50,706 bases of DNA from Thiocapsa sp. KS1 (GCF_001499735.1 NZ_LN848257.1:1216613-1267318), one strand, 5' to 3'; shown: positions 17,095-25,423, numbered from the stretch's first letter. Made by a program: numbers and translations. The notes: a model not told the origin generated them from the letters alone.

Positions 17095-17957
17095 TGCTGC
17101 TCTGCCTCTTGGGTTGCCGGTCCGCCTTGCGCACCGGTTTCGCTGTCATGTGCCAGCCCGAAAGCCTTTACGAACGGACGGAAATCGCGGACCGTGCCGT
17201 AGATCGCCACCACCGCATTGCGCCGCTCGTCATAGACGAGATTCACCGCCTCGGATCGACCGATCGGATGGGGAACCGCGTTGTTGTCGTGATCGACCCA
17301 GTCCTCCTTCATCGCCTGCATGGAGACATAGAGAAGCCCGCTGTCGCGATGGGCCTGCCACCAGACGCGGTAGTCCCAATCCCCGACCTTGATCTCGTGT
17401 TGACTGGTCTTGGCTTGCGGATCGTGCGGGTCGATATCCCATTGCAGGACCGGGATACCGATGTCGTAGTCGATGGATTCGCGGGGGCCGCTGAGCGGAT
17501 TCGGACCGCCCGGCCGATAGCCCGCCGCGGGCGCGACATCGTGGCGCCCGAGCGCGATGGCGAGCAGGTCCGGCTCGGGCAGCTCGCCTTCCTCCAGGTA
17601 CTCGGCCTGGAGCGGCGTCATGAGTCGGCTCATCGTCGCGCTCGGACCCTCGGGCTTCTTGCGAAGCTCTTTGGCGAGGTCTTCGGCGCTGCGCAACGGC
17701 ACCTCCGGGACGAAGGGCGCGATCCGACGGATCTGCACATCCGCGAAGTTCGCGCGCTGAAGCACATCGCGAATCTGCCGCTCCATGGTCGCCACCTTGG
17801 TCTCGTCGCGGGTGTCGGGCTTGAACTCGACCTCCACCATCGGCCCGATGGCGAGAATGTCCCCGACGAACCCCGAGGCGATGATGTCGCGCGAAAAACC
17901 GGGGTACTTGATCTCCCGGAGCAACTCCCGCACGCGCTGCGACTCCTCGTTGATCAT
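17091..17957 (-). CDS. DUF59/MIP18-like protein heading the nar operon (paralogue A)
   Basis: About 288 residues. The N-terminal 80 residues (LREIKYPGFSRDIIASGFVG) look like the MIP18/DUF59 fold used in Fe-S cluster assembly. A variable Pro-rich linker follows, then a C-terminal domain with VLQWDIDPHDP, VNLVYDERRNAVVAIYGTV and DFRPFVKAF. The protein has no cysteine, so it cannot hold a cluster through Cys. It is first in the nar operon and overlaps narG by ATGA, suggesting a role in NarGH maturation or metal-cofactor insertion (inference). The ATG at 17957 is chosen for its upstream GGAG; a longer frame starts at 17975. A paralogue is at 35697. Confidence 0.82.
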   Translation of the reverse strand: MINEESQRVRELLREIKYPGFSRDIIASGFVGDILAIGPMVEVEFKPDTRDETKVATMERQIRDVLQRANFADVQIRRIAPFVPEVPLRSAEDLAKELRKKPEGPSATMSRLMTPLQAEYLEEGELPEPDLLAIALGRHDVAPAAGYRPGGPNPLSGPRESIDYDIGIPVLQWDIDPHDPQAKTSQHEIKVGDWDYRVWWQAHRDSGLLYVSMQAMKEDWVDHDNNAVPHPIGRSEAVNLVYDERRNAVVAIYGTVRDFRPFVKAFGLAHDSETGAQGGPATQEAEQQ

Positions 17958-18071
17958 GTTGTTTTCACTCCTCATCCTCCGTTGTCAGGGCCGCGCGTCT
18001 CGATGCGGCGGTCTCTGTTGTTGTGTCCGAGCGATTTGCTCGGGCTGAGGGGCTCGTACGCAGAGCCATTC

Positions 18072-18088
18072 AGCAACGGGTATGCCAG
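18072..18088 (-). promoter_or_regulatory. Sigma54 (-24/-12) promoter of the DUF59-narGHJI operon
   Basis: On the minus strand CTGGCATACCCGTTGCT matches the RpoN consensus YTGGCACGNNNNTTGCW, with the required GG and GC ten bases apart. The predicted start near 18061 leaves a leader of about 100 bases before the ATG at 17957. The leader contains a small hairpin, CCGAGC/GCTCGG (18027-18043). An alternative sigma70-like -10 (TATAAA, minus strand, 18150-18155) has no good -35. Confidence 0.55.
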
Positions 18089-18481
18089 AGGGAAAACCGG
18101 ACGTGCGGGAGCTGTGTTCGGGATCGGAGCTGCGTTGCTAAAGAGGGGTTTTATACGAGCGGATCTTACTGATATCGCATGTGAAAGCAGGCCGTAACGG
18201 AGGTCGGTCGAGACGAGCTGGAAGCTTTTTGGAAGAACGACGGAAGACCCAATCCGCCCCCATCGGTCGTACTGGATTCAGAGGGAGCACTGGGCGGCGA
18301 GACAGATTGTCCCCGCCGGTCCATCGGGTCCGGGCCAATGTGTCTCGGCGGCACGGAGAAGACGAGCATGGTTTGGAGGCGATCATCGACGATCTGGCTG
18401 ACCGCGAGTGCGTGCTGAAGTCGATCGCAGTCAGGCTTGCGGAGGAGGAAGGTGATCTTCGCGTTTGTCGGCTGACGACGG
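18089..18481. other. Intergenic remnant region upstream of nar
   Basis: About 390 bases without an intact gene. One plus-strand frame from about 18183 reads protein-like (VTEVGRDELEAFW, then PPPSVVLDSEGALGGE) but has no start and is soon lost, so it looks like a decayed coding sequence. A PIN-toxin remnant follows at 18370. The boundary between the nar promoter and the accessory island falls here. Confidence 0.4.
18370..18440 (+). pseudogene. Remnant of a DUF3368 PIN-domain toxin
   Basis: The frame reads GLEAIIDDLADRECVLKSIAV. The intact toxin at 19794-20276 has GTEAIIDDLAGRKCAESLGV, with the same acidic PIN-domain core. Only about 25 residues survive and the flanks do not align, so this is a decayed toxin copy. 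It lies just downstream of the RelE/Phd pair, on the opposite strand. Confidence 0.55.
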
Positions 18482-18748
18482 TCAGTCGCCGTAGTGGGTT
18501 CGGGCGCGCACGACGATGACGACGAGCTCATCGTCCTGGATGCTGTAAAGGATAGGATCCTGGTAGCTCAATCGAACCGAATAGTATCCCTTGAGCGGTC
18601 CAGCCAAGGGCTTTCCGGAGTGCGGCTCGACTGCGAGGCGGTAACGGGCGATGTCCATGAGCTTTGCACGCAACTTCGCACTGAGCTTGGCGATGTCTTT
18701 CTCGGCCTGCCGAGTGAAGCGAACCCGGTATCTGGCCGGCGTGCTCAT
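18482..18748 (-). CDS. RelE/ParE-superfamily toxin
   Basis: An 88-residue toxin of the RelE/ParE fold. YRVRFTRQAEKDIAKLSAKL is the N-terminal strand-helix part, and GYYSVRLSYQDPILYSIQDD followed by VVIVVRARTHYGD is the conserved C-terminal sheet. RelE-type members cleave mRNA at the ribosome; ParE types poison gyrase. The final RTHYGD resembles the RelE/YoeB branch, but I cannot decide. It overlaps the Phd/YefM antitoxin by 4 bases, in the usual antitoxin-toxin order. Confidence 0.88.
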   Translation of the reverse strand: MSTPARYRVRFTRQAEKDIAKLSAKLRAKLMDIARYRLAVEPHSGKPLAGPLKGYYSVRLSYQDPILYSIQDDELVVIVVRARTHYGD

Positions 18749-19005
18749 TGAGGCTCCCCGAAGACCTCCTCGAACGACAGGGTGTCATCGCGCTCCGCTT
18801 CCGCTCGGCCATCCTCGAAGGCTTCCCTGAATCCAGGGGCCGACAGAAGCGCGAGCGTCTCCAGGAGGCTCTCATATTCGACCTCCGACATCAGCACCGC
18901 GTCGCCGTTGCGATGACGGATATGATAGATCTCATGGCGCTCGCTGGTGCCGCGTAACAGGTCGAAGAGGGTGGCGCGGGCATCCGTGGCGGTGAGTGTG
19001 GTCAT
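18745..19005 (-). CDS. Phd/YefM-family antitoxin
   Basis: An 86-residue antitoxin. The N-terminal LTATDARATLFDLL is the DNA-binding Phd/YefM fold, and RNGDAVLMSEVEYESLLETL is the hallmark of the family. The acidic C-terminus (RAEAERDDTLSFEEVFGE) would wrap the toxin. It precedes and overlaps the RelE-type toxin and most likely autoregulates the pair. Confidence 0.92.
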   Translation of the reverse strand: MTTLTATDARATLFDLLRGTSERHEIYHIRHRNGDAVLMSEVEYESLLETLALLSAPGFREAFEDGRAEAERDDTLSFEEVFGEPQ

Positions 19006-19549
19006 CGGAGAGAGAGCTGTACAGGTTTCGGTACCGGCAAACTCGGTCGTTCCTTGGCCCGTGTCAAGGTCCGGGAAGCTCGGACACGGCGCGGAACCGA
19101 TCTCGCCACGATTGACTGTTCTCCCGGGCAGTTGTCTTCGACTCTGAACACCACCCGGCAGCGCGGGTTAAAGGCGCTGTAGCAGCCGCCACCCGAGAGC
19201 CCGAGCGTGAACCTGCGCGAGGTCGCCGAATACCTCCGTGCGCATGACGCCCACGATGTCGTTAACGTCAAAGACAACCAGCCGAACCTCCTCGCGGGGT
19301 GGCTTTCATGGCACGGGCTCACGGCATACCGGTTAGACTTCTGGTCGAGGAAGCCCTGCGGTGCGTGGTGAGATCGACTCATGGTCGATTCTCTTCACTC
19401 GCTGCGAATGGAGCCACGACGGTGACTTCCTGCGGGTCGAGAATCGGTCCAGCGCACCGCCCGAACCGGAGCAAATGGATCCGTCGATAAGGAGGAATAG
19501 CCATGATCCGCCGATCCCTCGTATCGCCTGACCAGAGGAGACGCCATCG
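19006..19549. other. Gene-poor stretch between two toxin-antitoxin modules
   Basis: About 540 bases. A frame at roughly 19195-19374 reads VNLREVAEYLRAHDAHDV then VNVKDNQPNLLAGWL, ending in a stop. The VKDNQP-L core recalls ISAs1-type transposases, so this may be a transposase scrap (weak evidence). A short leader ORF sits at 19503. No other gene is supported. Confidence 0.3.
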
Positions 19550-19553
19550 ATGA
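19503..19553 (+). CDS. Possible 16-residue leader ORF for the UPF0175/DUF3368 module
   Basis: MIRRSLVSPDQRRRHR is preceded by an excellent Shine-Dalgarno (AAGGAGGAATAGCC then ATG). Its TGA overlaps the antitoxin ATG at 19550 as ATGA. The arrangement looks like a translational-coupling leader. With so few codons the evidence is the ribosome binding site and the overlap only. Confidence 0.35.
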   Translation: MIRRSLVSPDQRRRHR

Positions 19554-19801
19554 CTCAAGTCCACATCGAGTTGCCCGAAGCAGTTTATGCGGTGCTGCAT
19601 TGCGCACCGGAGGAGCTAAACCAGGAGCTGCGGTTGGCCGCTGCCGCCCAGTGGTATCAGCAGGGCAGGATCTCCCAAGAATGGGCAGCGACGATCGCCG
19701 GGATGGACCGTACGGATTTCATGCTGGCCCTGGCGCGCATGGGCAAGGACTCGTTCCAGGTCGATTTCGACGATCTGGACCGGGAGCTGTCCCGTGGGTG
19801 A
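19550..19801 (+). CDS. UPF0175-family antitoxin
   Basis: An 83-residue protein with the UPF0175 pattern: LRLAAAAQWYQQGRISQEWA, AATIAGMDRTDFMLALARMG. This is a helix-turn-helix-like core that pairs with DUF3368 PIN toxins. The tail QVDFDDLDRELSRG is acidic, fitting a toxin-binding segment. It overlaps the toxin start by 8 bases. Confidence 0.88.
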   Translation: MTQVHIELPEAVYAVLHCAPEELNQELRLAAAAQWYQQGRISQEWAATIAGMDRTDFMLALARMGKDSFQVDFDDLDRELSRG

Positions 19802-20276
19802 GCGGGCGGTAATCAATGCGTCACCACTGATCTTTCTCGCACGGGGCGGTCATCTCGGATTACTGCAGGTATTTGCCCACGAGGTCTGGGTTCCGGAGGC
19901 GGTCGCCTGGGAGATCCGACAACGCGGCCCCGGAGACGTTACCGCCAGGGCGCTGGTGACGACTGACTGGCTGGTCGTCAAGCCGGTTCCGGCGATCGAT
20001 GTCGCCATTGCAGAGTGGCGCCTCGGCGCGGGCGAGTCGGCCACAGTCGCCCTGGCACTGACGCATGGAACGGAGGCCATTATCGACGATCTCGCTGGCC
20101 GCAAGTGCGCGGAGAGTCTTGGCGTTCCTTTACGGGGTACGCTCGGCATCGTGCTCGCGGCAAAGCAGCGAGGCGTGATTCCCGCAGCGCGTCCGGTCAT
20201 TGAGGATTTGGTATCCGCAGGTCTCTATCTGTCGCGCCGGGTCCTCGATGACGCGCTGATCCGGGTTGGGGAATGA
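19794..20276 (+). CDS. DUF3368 PIN-domain toxin (probable RNase)
   Basis: A 160-residue PIN-like nuclease. It begins VINASPLIFLARGG, where the first acidic residue is replaced by Asn as is usual in DUF3368. GAGESATVALAL and AIIDDLAGRKCAESLGV supply the other acidic residues, followed by GTLGIVLAAKQRGVIP. The predicted role is RNA cleavage as a type II toxin with the UPF0175 protein. It starts at GTG within the antitoxin's end. Confidence 0.87.
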   Translation: MGERAVINASPLIFLARGGHLGLLQVFAHEVWVPEAVAWEIRQRGPGDVTARALVTTDWLVVKPVPAIDVAIAEWRLGAGESATVALALTHGTEAIIDDLAGRKCAESLGVPLRGTLGIVLAAKQRGVIPAARPVIEDLVSAGLYLSRRVLDDALIRVGE

Positions 20277-20325
20277 TTGGAGTCTTGCGCATCTATCGCC
20301 ATAACACAGCAAGAGGAAGGTAACT

Positions 20326-20331
20326 TATACT
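20326..20331 (+). promoter_or_regulatory. Possible -10 element of the NTPase-nuclease gene
   Basis: TATACT lies 28 bases before the ATG at 20360. No clear -35 sits 17 bases upstream and no Shine-Dalgarno is visible before the ATG, so the transcript would have a very short, poorly initiated leader. Confidence 0.3.
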
Positions 20332-20359
20332 GCCGCATGGATTCGCCCGATTCTGACCG

Positions 20360-23300
20360 ATGGACTTACAAAACAACGCCGCACCCAGAATCGTCCGCAG
20401 CTTTCGCCGACTCTCGGACGAAGGGATCAATGCCGACGACCAAGCTTCCACCTTGGCCTTGGTGGGGTGGTCGGGGGCATTCGGTTGGAACGAGCTACTC
20501 AAGTCCCAGCGTGTTCTGATCGTCTCCGAGGCCGGAGCGGGTAAGACCTATGAATGCCGGGCCGAGCACGCCGCACTGTGGGCGGCCGGCCATGCTGCCT
20601 TCTATATCGATCTCGTGCAGCTCGCCCACCACAACCTGTGCGATCTCTTGTCGGAGGAAGAGGAAACGCGTTTCAAGGCGTGGCTCGTGTCGCAATCCAA
20701 TGTCGCCACCATCTTTCTCGACTCCATCGACGAACTGAAGCTGACGCTTGGCTCGTTTGAGGTAGCGCTAAAGCGCCTCAATAAGGCAGTGGCGGGCCAG
20801 CTTGGCCGCGTCAGGATCGTAATCACGACACGGCCCATTCCAATCGACTCTCACCTGATCTACCGGCTCCTGCCGATTCCCGAGAAGGACGAGCCGGCTG
20901 CCAGCGGCGACGCCTTCGCCGACCTTGCGACGAACAAGACGCGGGACGACAAGAGTGGCAAGAGAGCAGCCGGTAACCCTCCCCCATGGCGGAATGTCGT
21001 GCTCATGCCGCTCTCGGATGAGCAGATTCGGGAGATGGCAGCCCTTCAAGGTGTGAGCGATGCCGATGCGTTGCTCGACGACATCCGCAAGCGCAATGCG
21101 GGGGATTTTGCGCGGCGACCGCAAGACTTGATCGAGCTTTGCGCCGATTGGCGCGACTATCGTCGCATCCGCACCCATCGCGAGCAGGTAGAGCACAATG
21201 TCGCAGTCAAGCTAAAGCCGCGTACGGATCGGGGGGAAAAGACACAGCTCGACGAAGAAAAGGCATTCTCGGGTGCCGCACGCCTTGCGCTCGCCGCACT
21301 TCTAACCCGAAAGCTCACCCTGCGGCACAGTGCCGAAGCAGACAATGGCGCATTGCCGGGAGCGGCGCTGGACCCGGCGGCGATTCTGCGCGACTGGTCA
21401 GCCGACGAGCGCGAGACCCTGCTGGAAAGGGCTCTATTTGGTTTTGCGAGCTACGGACGCGTGCGGTTCCACCATCGATCGGTCATCGAATATCTCGCAG
21501 CCCAACAGCTTGACCGTTTGCTGGCCGAAGGCATGTCGATGAAGGCGGTCAAACGCCTTTTATTCGCCGAGACTCCGCAGGGCATCAAAGTCGTGAAGCC
21601 ATCGATGCGCCCCGTGGCCGCTTGGCTTGCCGCGTTTCAGTCGAGCATTTTTAGTGAAGTCCGTAATCGCGAGCCCGATGTCCTGCTCGATTACGCCGAT
21701 CCGGAATCGCTGACTCTACCGCAACGCATCGATGCCTTGCGCGCCTACGTCGAGCGGTTCGGCCAGGGCAACTGGCGGGGATTGGATGTACCGAGATTGC
21801 AAGTTTCCCGCTTTGCGTCGAATGAGCTCACCCCCGAAGTCCTCCGCCTGTGGGAATCCGGAATCGAGAATCCTGAAGTGCGACAGCTGCTCTTGCAGCT
21901 CGTCGCGGCCGTTCCCATGCCGGACGGTGCGGACATCGCCTATTCGGTCGCCATGCAGGCCGATGCGTTCAATGGCGAACGCATAGACGCGCTTGATGCG
22001 TTGATCAGGCTCAACGACTCTCGTCTTGGGACCGTGACCCTTTCCATGGAGTGCGACCCAGGCATTTGGCCGAATTGGATCGTCCGAACCTCAATATTGA
22101 TGCTCTTTCCTGAGCATCTTCCTGTCGAGCGTTTTTGCAGGATTCTCTCAGATCTCACAGAATCTAGGCGCGGGGCCGGCGACTTCAGCTGGCGTTGGTC
22201 GCGCTTGATCACCGAGGCAGATTTGACAGCCGACTATCTTGAAGAGCTGCGCGCCGGGTTGACTGCTCTAGTGACCGAGGGTTTTGAATACGGCAAGGCG
22301 CAGCACCAGATGACGTCGCCTGGGCAACATCTCGTTGCCCCGCTCGCCACTGTCTGTCTTCGCCAGCTGAGGGAAGGCAATTCATCAGATTCTGTAATCA
22401 CATCATCTGTCATCGCGCTGCGGTTCGCGCATGACGAATACATTCAAAACACCCCGGCATCGGACCTGCGAAAGGCCCTTGCACATTTGCCTTCGTCGGC
22501 CAGAGAAGCAGCATTTTGGGCTGATGATGCCCTAAATCAGCGTATCTACTCGTACGAAGACATCCAGATGCGCGGCTACTACTCAACTCACCGGGGTGCA
22601 ATAAGGCTCGATATCGCTAAGGATGCGAGCTGGATTCGGGAGAATCTCTCCGATTCAAAGCGGACTTTCGAGGAGCGCGCAGTGATCCTTGAGGCCGGAA
22701 TACGAGTAGCGTGCAACCGTGAAGGGGAGTGGCTCGACTATGTGCTCACGCTGCAGGCCTGCGTTGTCGACAGCCCGATGCTCAGTAAACGCGTCTACGA
22801 TCACCTCAAGCCTGTCCGCGATAACCGTGACGTTGCGCGTATGGAAATGGCGGATCAGAAGCGAACGAAGCATGCGGAACGTCGCCAGATCAAGGATCAT
22901 GCTAGCTGGGTCTTGTTCTGGCGAGAAGTGGCCGAGCATCCGGGAACGGCATTCGGTTCCGACCGCGCTGGCAACACCGCTTGGAACTTGTGGCAGGCGA
23001 TGAGCCGCTCAGGGCAAGAAAGCCGAGCTTCCGGATGGAACCGGCGTTTCATCGAGCAGCATTTCAGCAAGGAGATTGCGGATCGGCTGCGCTCCGTGAT
23101 GATGAGTGTTTGGCGTGATGATCGCCCCACGCTGCGCACTGAGCGCCCTGATAAGGATAAGGAAACCTACCTTATCCGCTGGCAACTTGGCCTTGCTGCC
23201 ATTGCGGCGGAAGCTGAAGATCCGAATTGGGCTCGGAATCTGTCGGTCGAGGAAGCGGAGTTGGCTGCTCGTTACGCACCGCTTGAGCTGAACGGCTTCC

Positions 23301-24721
23301 CAACCTGGCTTGAGAGCCTTGCCGACGCGCATCCTACCGCAGTCGAGGCCGTGCTCGGTCCTGAGCTGTCGAATCAATTGAACGAGATCGCCTTTTACCA
23401 TTCAAGCTCCATCTTCCTGCAGAATATTGGTCACGCTAGCCGAACCCTCGCCACTTTGTTTCTGCCAAGGCTCCGTGCCTGGTTTGATGAAAGCGTCCAG
23501 CGCGTTTGGGAAGACGAGTATAGTCACTGCGTGGCTGAACGCCTCCGACGAGTGCTCCACGTCCTATTGACCTGCGGCGACGATCATACGCGCGAGCATG
23601 TTGGTAATGTCGCATCGCAGCAGCTTGCGTATGGACTCAATCCAGTTTTTGGCTATGTATGGCTATCGATCCTGATGCGGATCGATCCTGCCGCAGGGAC
23701 CAAACATCTTGAGCAGGCGTTGAGTGGAATCGATCCCGCCCCTCAAGGGCCCGGCGTGGACTGGATTGGGCGCCTGTTTGGCGACCACCATTCCGAGAAT
23801 TCGGTCGATCTCCGCATGCCCGGGTTTACGCCGGCTTTGCTGCTTAGGCTTTTGCGTCTTGCCTATCACTATGTGCGGCCGTCGGAAGACGTGACCCACG
23901 AGGGCACATACACTCCCGACGGCCGGGATCACGCACAGGATGGGCGCAACGCCCTTCTTAAGGCCCTCCTGGATACCAGAGGCCCGGACGGCTGGGCGGC
24001 GAAGGTTGAGATGGCCGGCGATCCGCTATTCGCTGGTTTTCGCGACCGGACCATTTTGCTCGCGCGCGAAAAAGCTGCCGAGGAGTGCGATGAAGTCGCA
24101 CTGTCGGAGGCCGAGGTAGTAGCCATCAACCGCAAACGCGAAGCGCCCCCTGCGACCCGTGACGAAATGTTCGCGCTCATGATGGACCGACTGGATGACC
24201 TCGACGACCTGTTGCTTCGCGACGACAGTCCGCGCGCCGCGTGGGCTGGCATCTCCGACGAAAAGGTGATGCGCCGTGAGATCGCGCGCGAGCTTCGCCA
24301 CTCCGCCAACGGCGCCTATACCGTCGATCAGGAGGGCGTGACGGCCGACGAGAAGGAAACGGACATTAGGCTTCGAGCAGCGCCTTCCGGTCAACAGGCG
24401 GTGATCGAGCTGAAACTTGGCGATGGTCGGTCGGGCCGCGATTTGCGCGACACCATCAAGGAGCAACTCGTGACCAAATACATGGCGCCGGATACCTGCC
24501 GCTCCGGGTGCCTATTGGTCACCGTCGCAAAGGATGGCACTTGGGTGCATCCGGATTCCAAAGAGAGCCTTGATGTCGCCGGGCTAGAAACAATGCTCCA
24601 GGAAGAGGCTTCTAAGGTCGTTGAGAAGATGGGATTTGCCCTGCGACTCGGCGCGCGCGTCCTGGATCTGCGACCGCGCCTTCAGACCGAAAGCCGGTCG
24701 GCGAAGGTCGGTAGGAAATGA
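20360..24721 (+). CDS. Large P-loop (STAND/NACHT-like) NTPase with C-terminal PD-(D/E)xK-like nuclease; candidate antiphage effector
   Basis: 1453 residues, not matched to a named family. Residues 45-160 hold an AAA/STAND-like core: Walker A SEAGAGKT (56-63, Lys62), Walker B TIFLDSIDE (117-125) and a sensor-like RIVITTRP (152-159). VRFHHRSVIEYLAAQQL, near residue 371, recalls the winged-helix/lid region of NACHT proteins. About 900 helix-rich residues follow with no enzyme motif, as in sensor arrays. At the end Asp1335 (KETDIRL), Glu1350 and Lys1352 (VIELKLGD) form a PD-(D/E)xK-like active site, then LVTKYMA and GCLLVTVAKDG. It looks less GC-rich than its neighbours and sits among toxin-antitoxin genes. 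Inferred role: sensing infection and triggering nuclease activity. Confidence 0.8.
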   Translation: MDLQNNAAPRIVRSFRRLSDEGINADDQASTLALVGWSGAFGWNELLKSQRVLIVSEAGAGKTYECRAEHAALWAAGHAAFYIDLVQLAHHNLCDLLSEEEETRFKAWLVSQSNVATIFLDSIDELKLTLGSFEVALKRLNKAVAGQLGRVRIVITTRPIPIDSHLIYRLLPIPEKDEPAASGDAFADLATNKTRDDKSGKRAAGNPPPWRNVVLMPLSDEQIREMAALQGVSDADALLDDIRKRNAGDFARRPQDLIELCADWRDYRRIRTHREQVEHNVAVKLKPRTDRGEKTQLDEEKAFSGAARLALAALLTRKLTLRHSAEADNGALPGAALDPAAILRDWSADERETLLERALFGFASYGRVRFHHRSVIEYLAAQQLDRLLAEGMSMKAVKRLLFAETPQGIKVVKPSMRPVAAWLAAFQSSIFSEVRNREPDVLLDYADPESLTLPQRIDALRAYVERFGQGNWRGLDVPRLQVSRFASNELTPEVLRLWESGIENPEVRQLLLQLVAAVPMPDGADIAYSVAMQADAFNGERIDALDALIRLNDSRLGTVTLSMECDPGIWPNWIVRTSILMLFPEHLPVERFCRILSDLTESRRGAGDFSWRWSRLITEADLTADYLEELRAGLTALVTEGFEYGKAQHQMTSPGQHLVAPLATVCLRQLREGNSSDSVITSSVIALRFAHDEYIQNTPASDLRKALAHLPSSAREAAFWADDALNQRIYSYEDIQMRGYYSTHRGAIRLDIAKDASWIRENLSDSKRTFEERAVILEAGIRVACNREGEWLDYVLTLQACVVDSPMLSKRVYDHLKPVRDNRDVARMEMADQKRTKHAERRQIKDHASWVLFWREVAEHPGTAFGSDRAGNTAWNLWQAMSRSGQESRASGWNRRFIEQHFSKEIADRLRSVMMSVWRDDRPTLRTERPDKDKETYLIRWQLGLAAIAAEAEDPNWARNLSVEEAELAARYAPLELNGFPTWLESLADAHPTAVEAVLGPELSNQLNEIAFYHSSSIFLQNIGHASRTLATLFLPRLRAWFDESVQRVWEDEYSHCVAERLRRVLHVLLTCGDDHTREHVGNVASQQLAYGLNPVFGYVWLSILMRIDPAAGTKHLEQALSGIDPAPQGPGVDWIGRLFGDHHSENSVDLRMPGFTPALLLRLLRLAYHYVRPSEDVTHEGTYTPDGRDHAQDGRNALLKALLDTRGPDGWAAKVEMAGDPLFAGFRDRTILLAREKAAEECDEVALSEAEVVAINRKREAPPATRDEMFALMMDRLDDLDDLLLRDDSPRAAWAGISDEKVMRREIARELRHSANGAYTVDQEGVTADEKETDIRLRAAPSGQQAVIELKLGDGRSGRDLRDTIKEQLVTKYMAPDTCRSGCLLVTVAKDGTWVHPDSKESLDVAGLETMLQEEASKVVEKMGFALRLGARVLDLRPRLQTESRSAKVGRK

Positions 24722-24883
24722 GCGGCTGTGACGTTTCATCAGGCTTCGCAATGGGGGTCGGTCGGAAAAGAGATCGCGGCAGTAGAACCCCTGCGTTCGC
24801 TTTGTCCCGCGCGAAGCCGTCCTGTCGCTCGATCTACCGTGACCTAAGCCTCGAAGGAGCAGACATTCATTCAAGGTTACTGT
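24722..24883. other. Short intergenic gap
   Basis: About 160 bases between the converging NTPase-nuclease and HigA genes. I see no clear hairpin or gene. Confidence 0.3.
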
Positions 24884-25174
24884 CTACTTCGCGGCAAGCC
24901 GCTGGATTGCCGGGCGTGGCTTGTGCCGTGCCTGCCAGACGTCGTAAGCCATTTGCTGGCTCAACCAGAGCTCGACACGACCGCATTGCTCGGTGCCGAG
25001 CCATGCTTCGAGACGCAGTGCCATATCCGGAGAAATGGCAGCACGCCCGTTGAGCACCCGTGACAGAGCCGCGCGGGTAACGCCGAGCTGCCGAGCGACC
25101 TCGGTGACGGTGAGTCCGAGCGCAGGCAGCACATCATCCCGCAGCGTCTCTCCGGGGTGGGGAGGTTTGTCCAT
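24884..25174 (-). CDS. higA: HigA-family antitoxin, apparently orphaned
   Basis: A helix-turn-helix antitoxin of 96 residues. PPHPGETLRDDVLPALG is the HigA signature, and LTVTEVARQLGVTRAALSRVLNGRAAISPDMALRLE is a full HTH. QMAYDVWQARH near the end is also family-typical. The start is taken as the ATG at 25174 (MDKPPHPG); GTG 25183 is in frame. Only a fragment of the HigB toxin remains upstream, so the antitoxin is probably a survivor of a broken module. Confidence 0.9.
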   Translation of the reverse strand: MDKPPHPGETLRDDVLPALGLTVTEVARQLGVTRAALSRVLNGRAAISPDMALRLEAWLGTEQCGRVELWLSQQMAYDVWQARHKPRPAIQRLAAK

Positions 25175-25183
25175 GTCACTCAC

Positions 25184-25243
25184 AATACTTGCCTTGTGGT
25201 CGTCCCGGTCATCGACGAGGATCGCGTCTTCCGGTTCGAACGC
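25184..25243 (-). pseudogene. HigB toxin C-terminal remnant
   Basis: Directly upstream of higA and in the same frame, the minus strand reads AFEPEDAILVDDRDDHK. This resembles the C-terminal strand of HigB (pattern F-R-F-E, then V-D-Y-x-D-Y-H). The rest of HigB is gone; the unrelated lipoprotein gene starts 18 bases further on. The HigB stop has also been lost, so the remnant runs into HigA. Confidence 0.5.
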
Positions 25244-25261
25244 GCTTGAGATGACTCACCC

Positions 25262-25423
25262 ATGAAGACCCTTCTTCCCCTTACCCATCTCGTTGTCGCG
25301 CTCGCGCTGTCCGCCTGCTCGACCAACCGCCCGGATTCCATTGCGAGCGCCGAAACGCCGTCTGACGGACCCACGGTCTACGGACAGCTTTCGGTCTCGT
25401 TGGATCACGCCTCGACGCGGTGA
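25262..25423 (+). CDS. Small lipoprotein of unknown function
   Basis: A 53-residue protein with a lipoprotein signal (MKTLLPLTHLVVALALSAC, lipobox LSAC, Cys at residue 19). The mature part is about 35 residues and ends VYGQLSVSLDHASTR. No enzymatic motif is present. It lies at the edge of the accessory island, converging with the GNAT gene 7 bases away. Confidence 0.6.
   Translation: MKTLLPLTHLVVALALSACSTNRPDSIASAETPSDGPTVYGQLSVSLDHASTR

Noticed and set aside
18138-18531. Small minus- and plus-strand ORFs upstream of nar (for example 18166-18531)
   Set aside because: Low-complexity Ser/Pro/Arg translation; only a toxin-like remnant at 18370-18440 is recognisable.
19002-19382. 126-residue minus-strand ORF
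   Set aside because: No ribosome site, no domain, Arg/Ser-rich; overlaps a plus-strand scrap that looks more protein-like.
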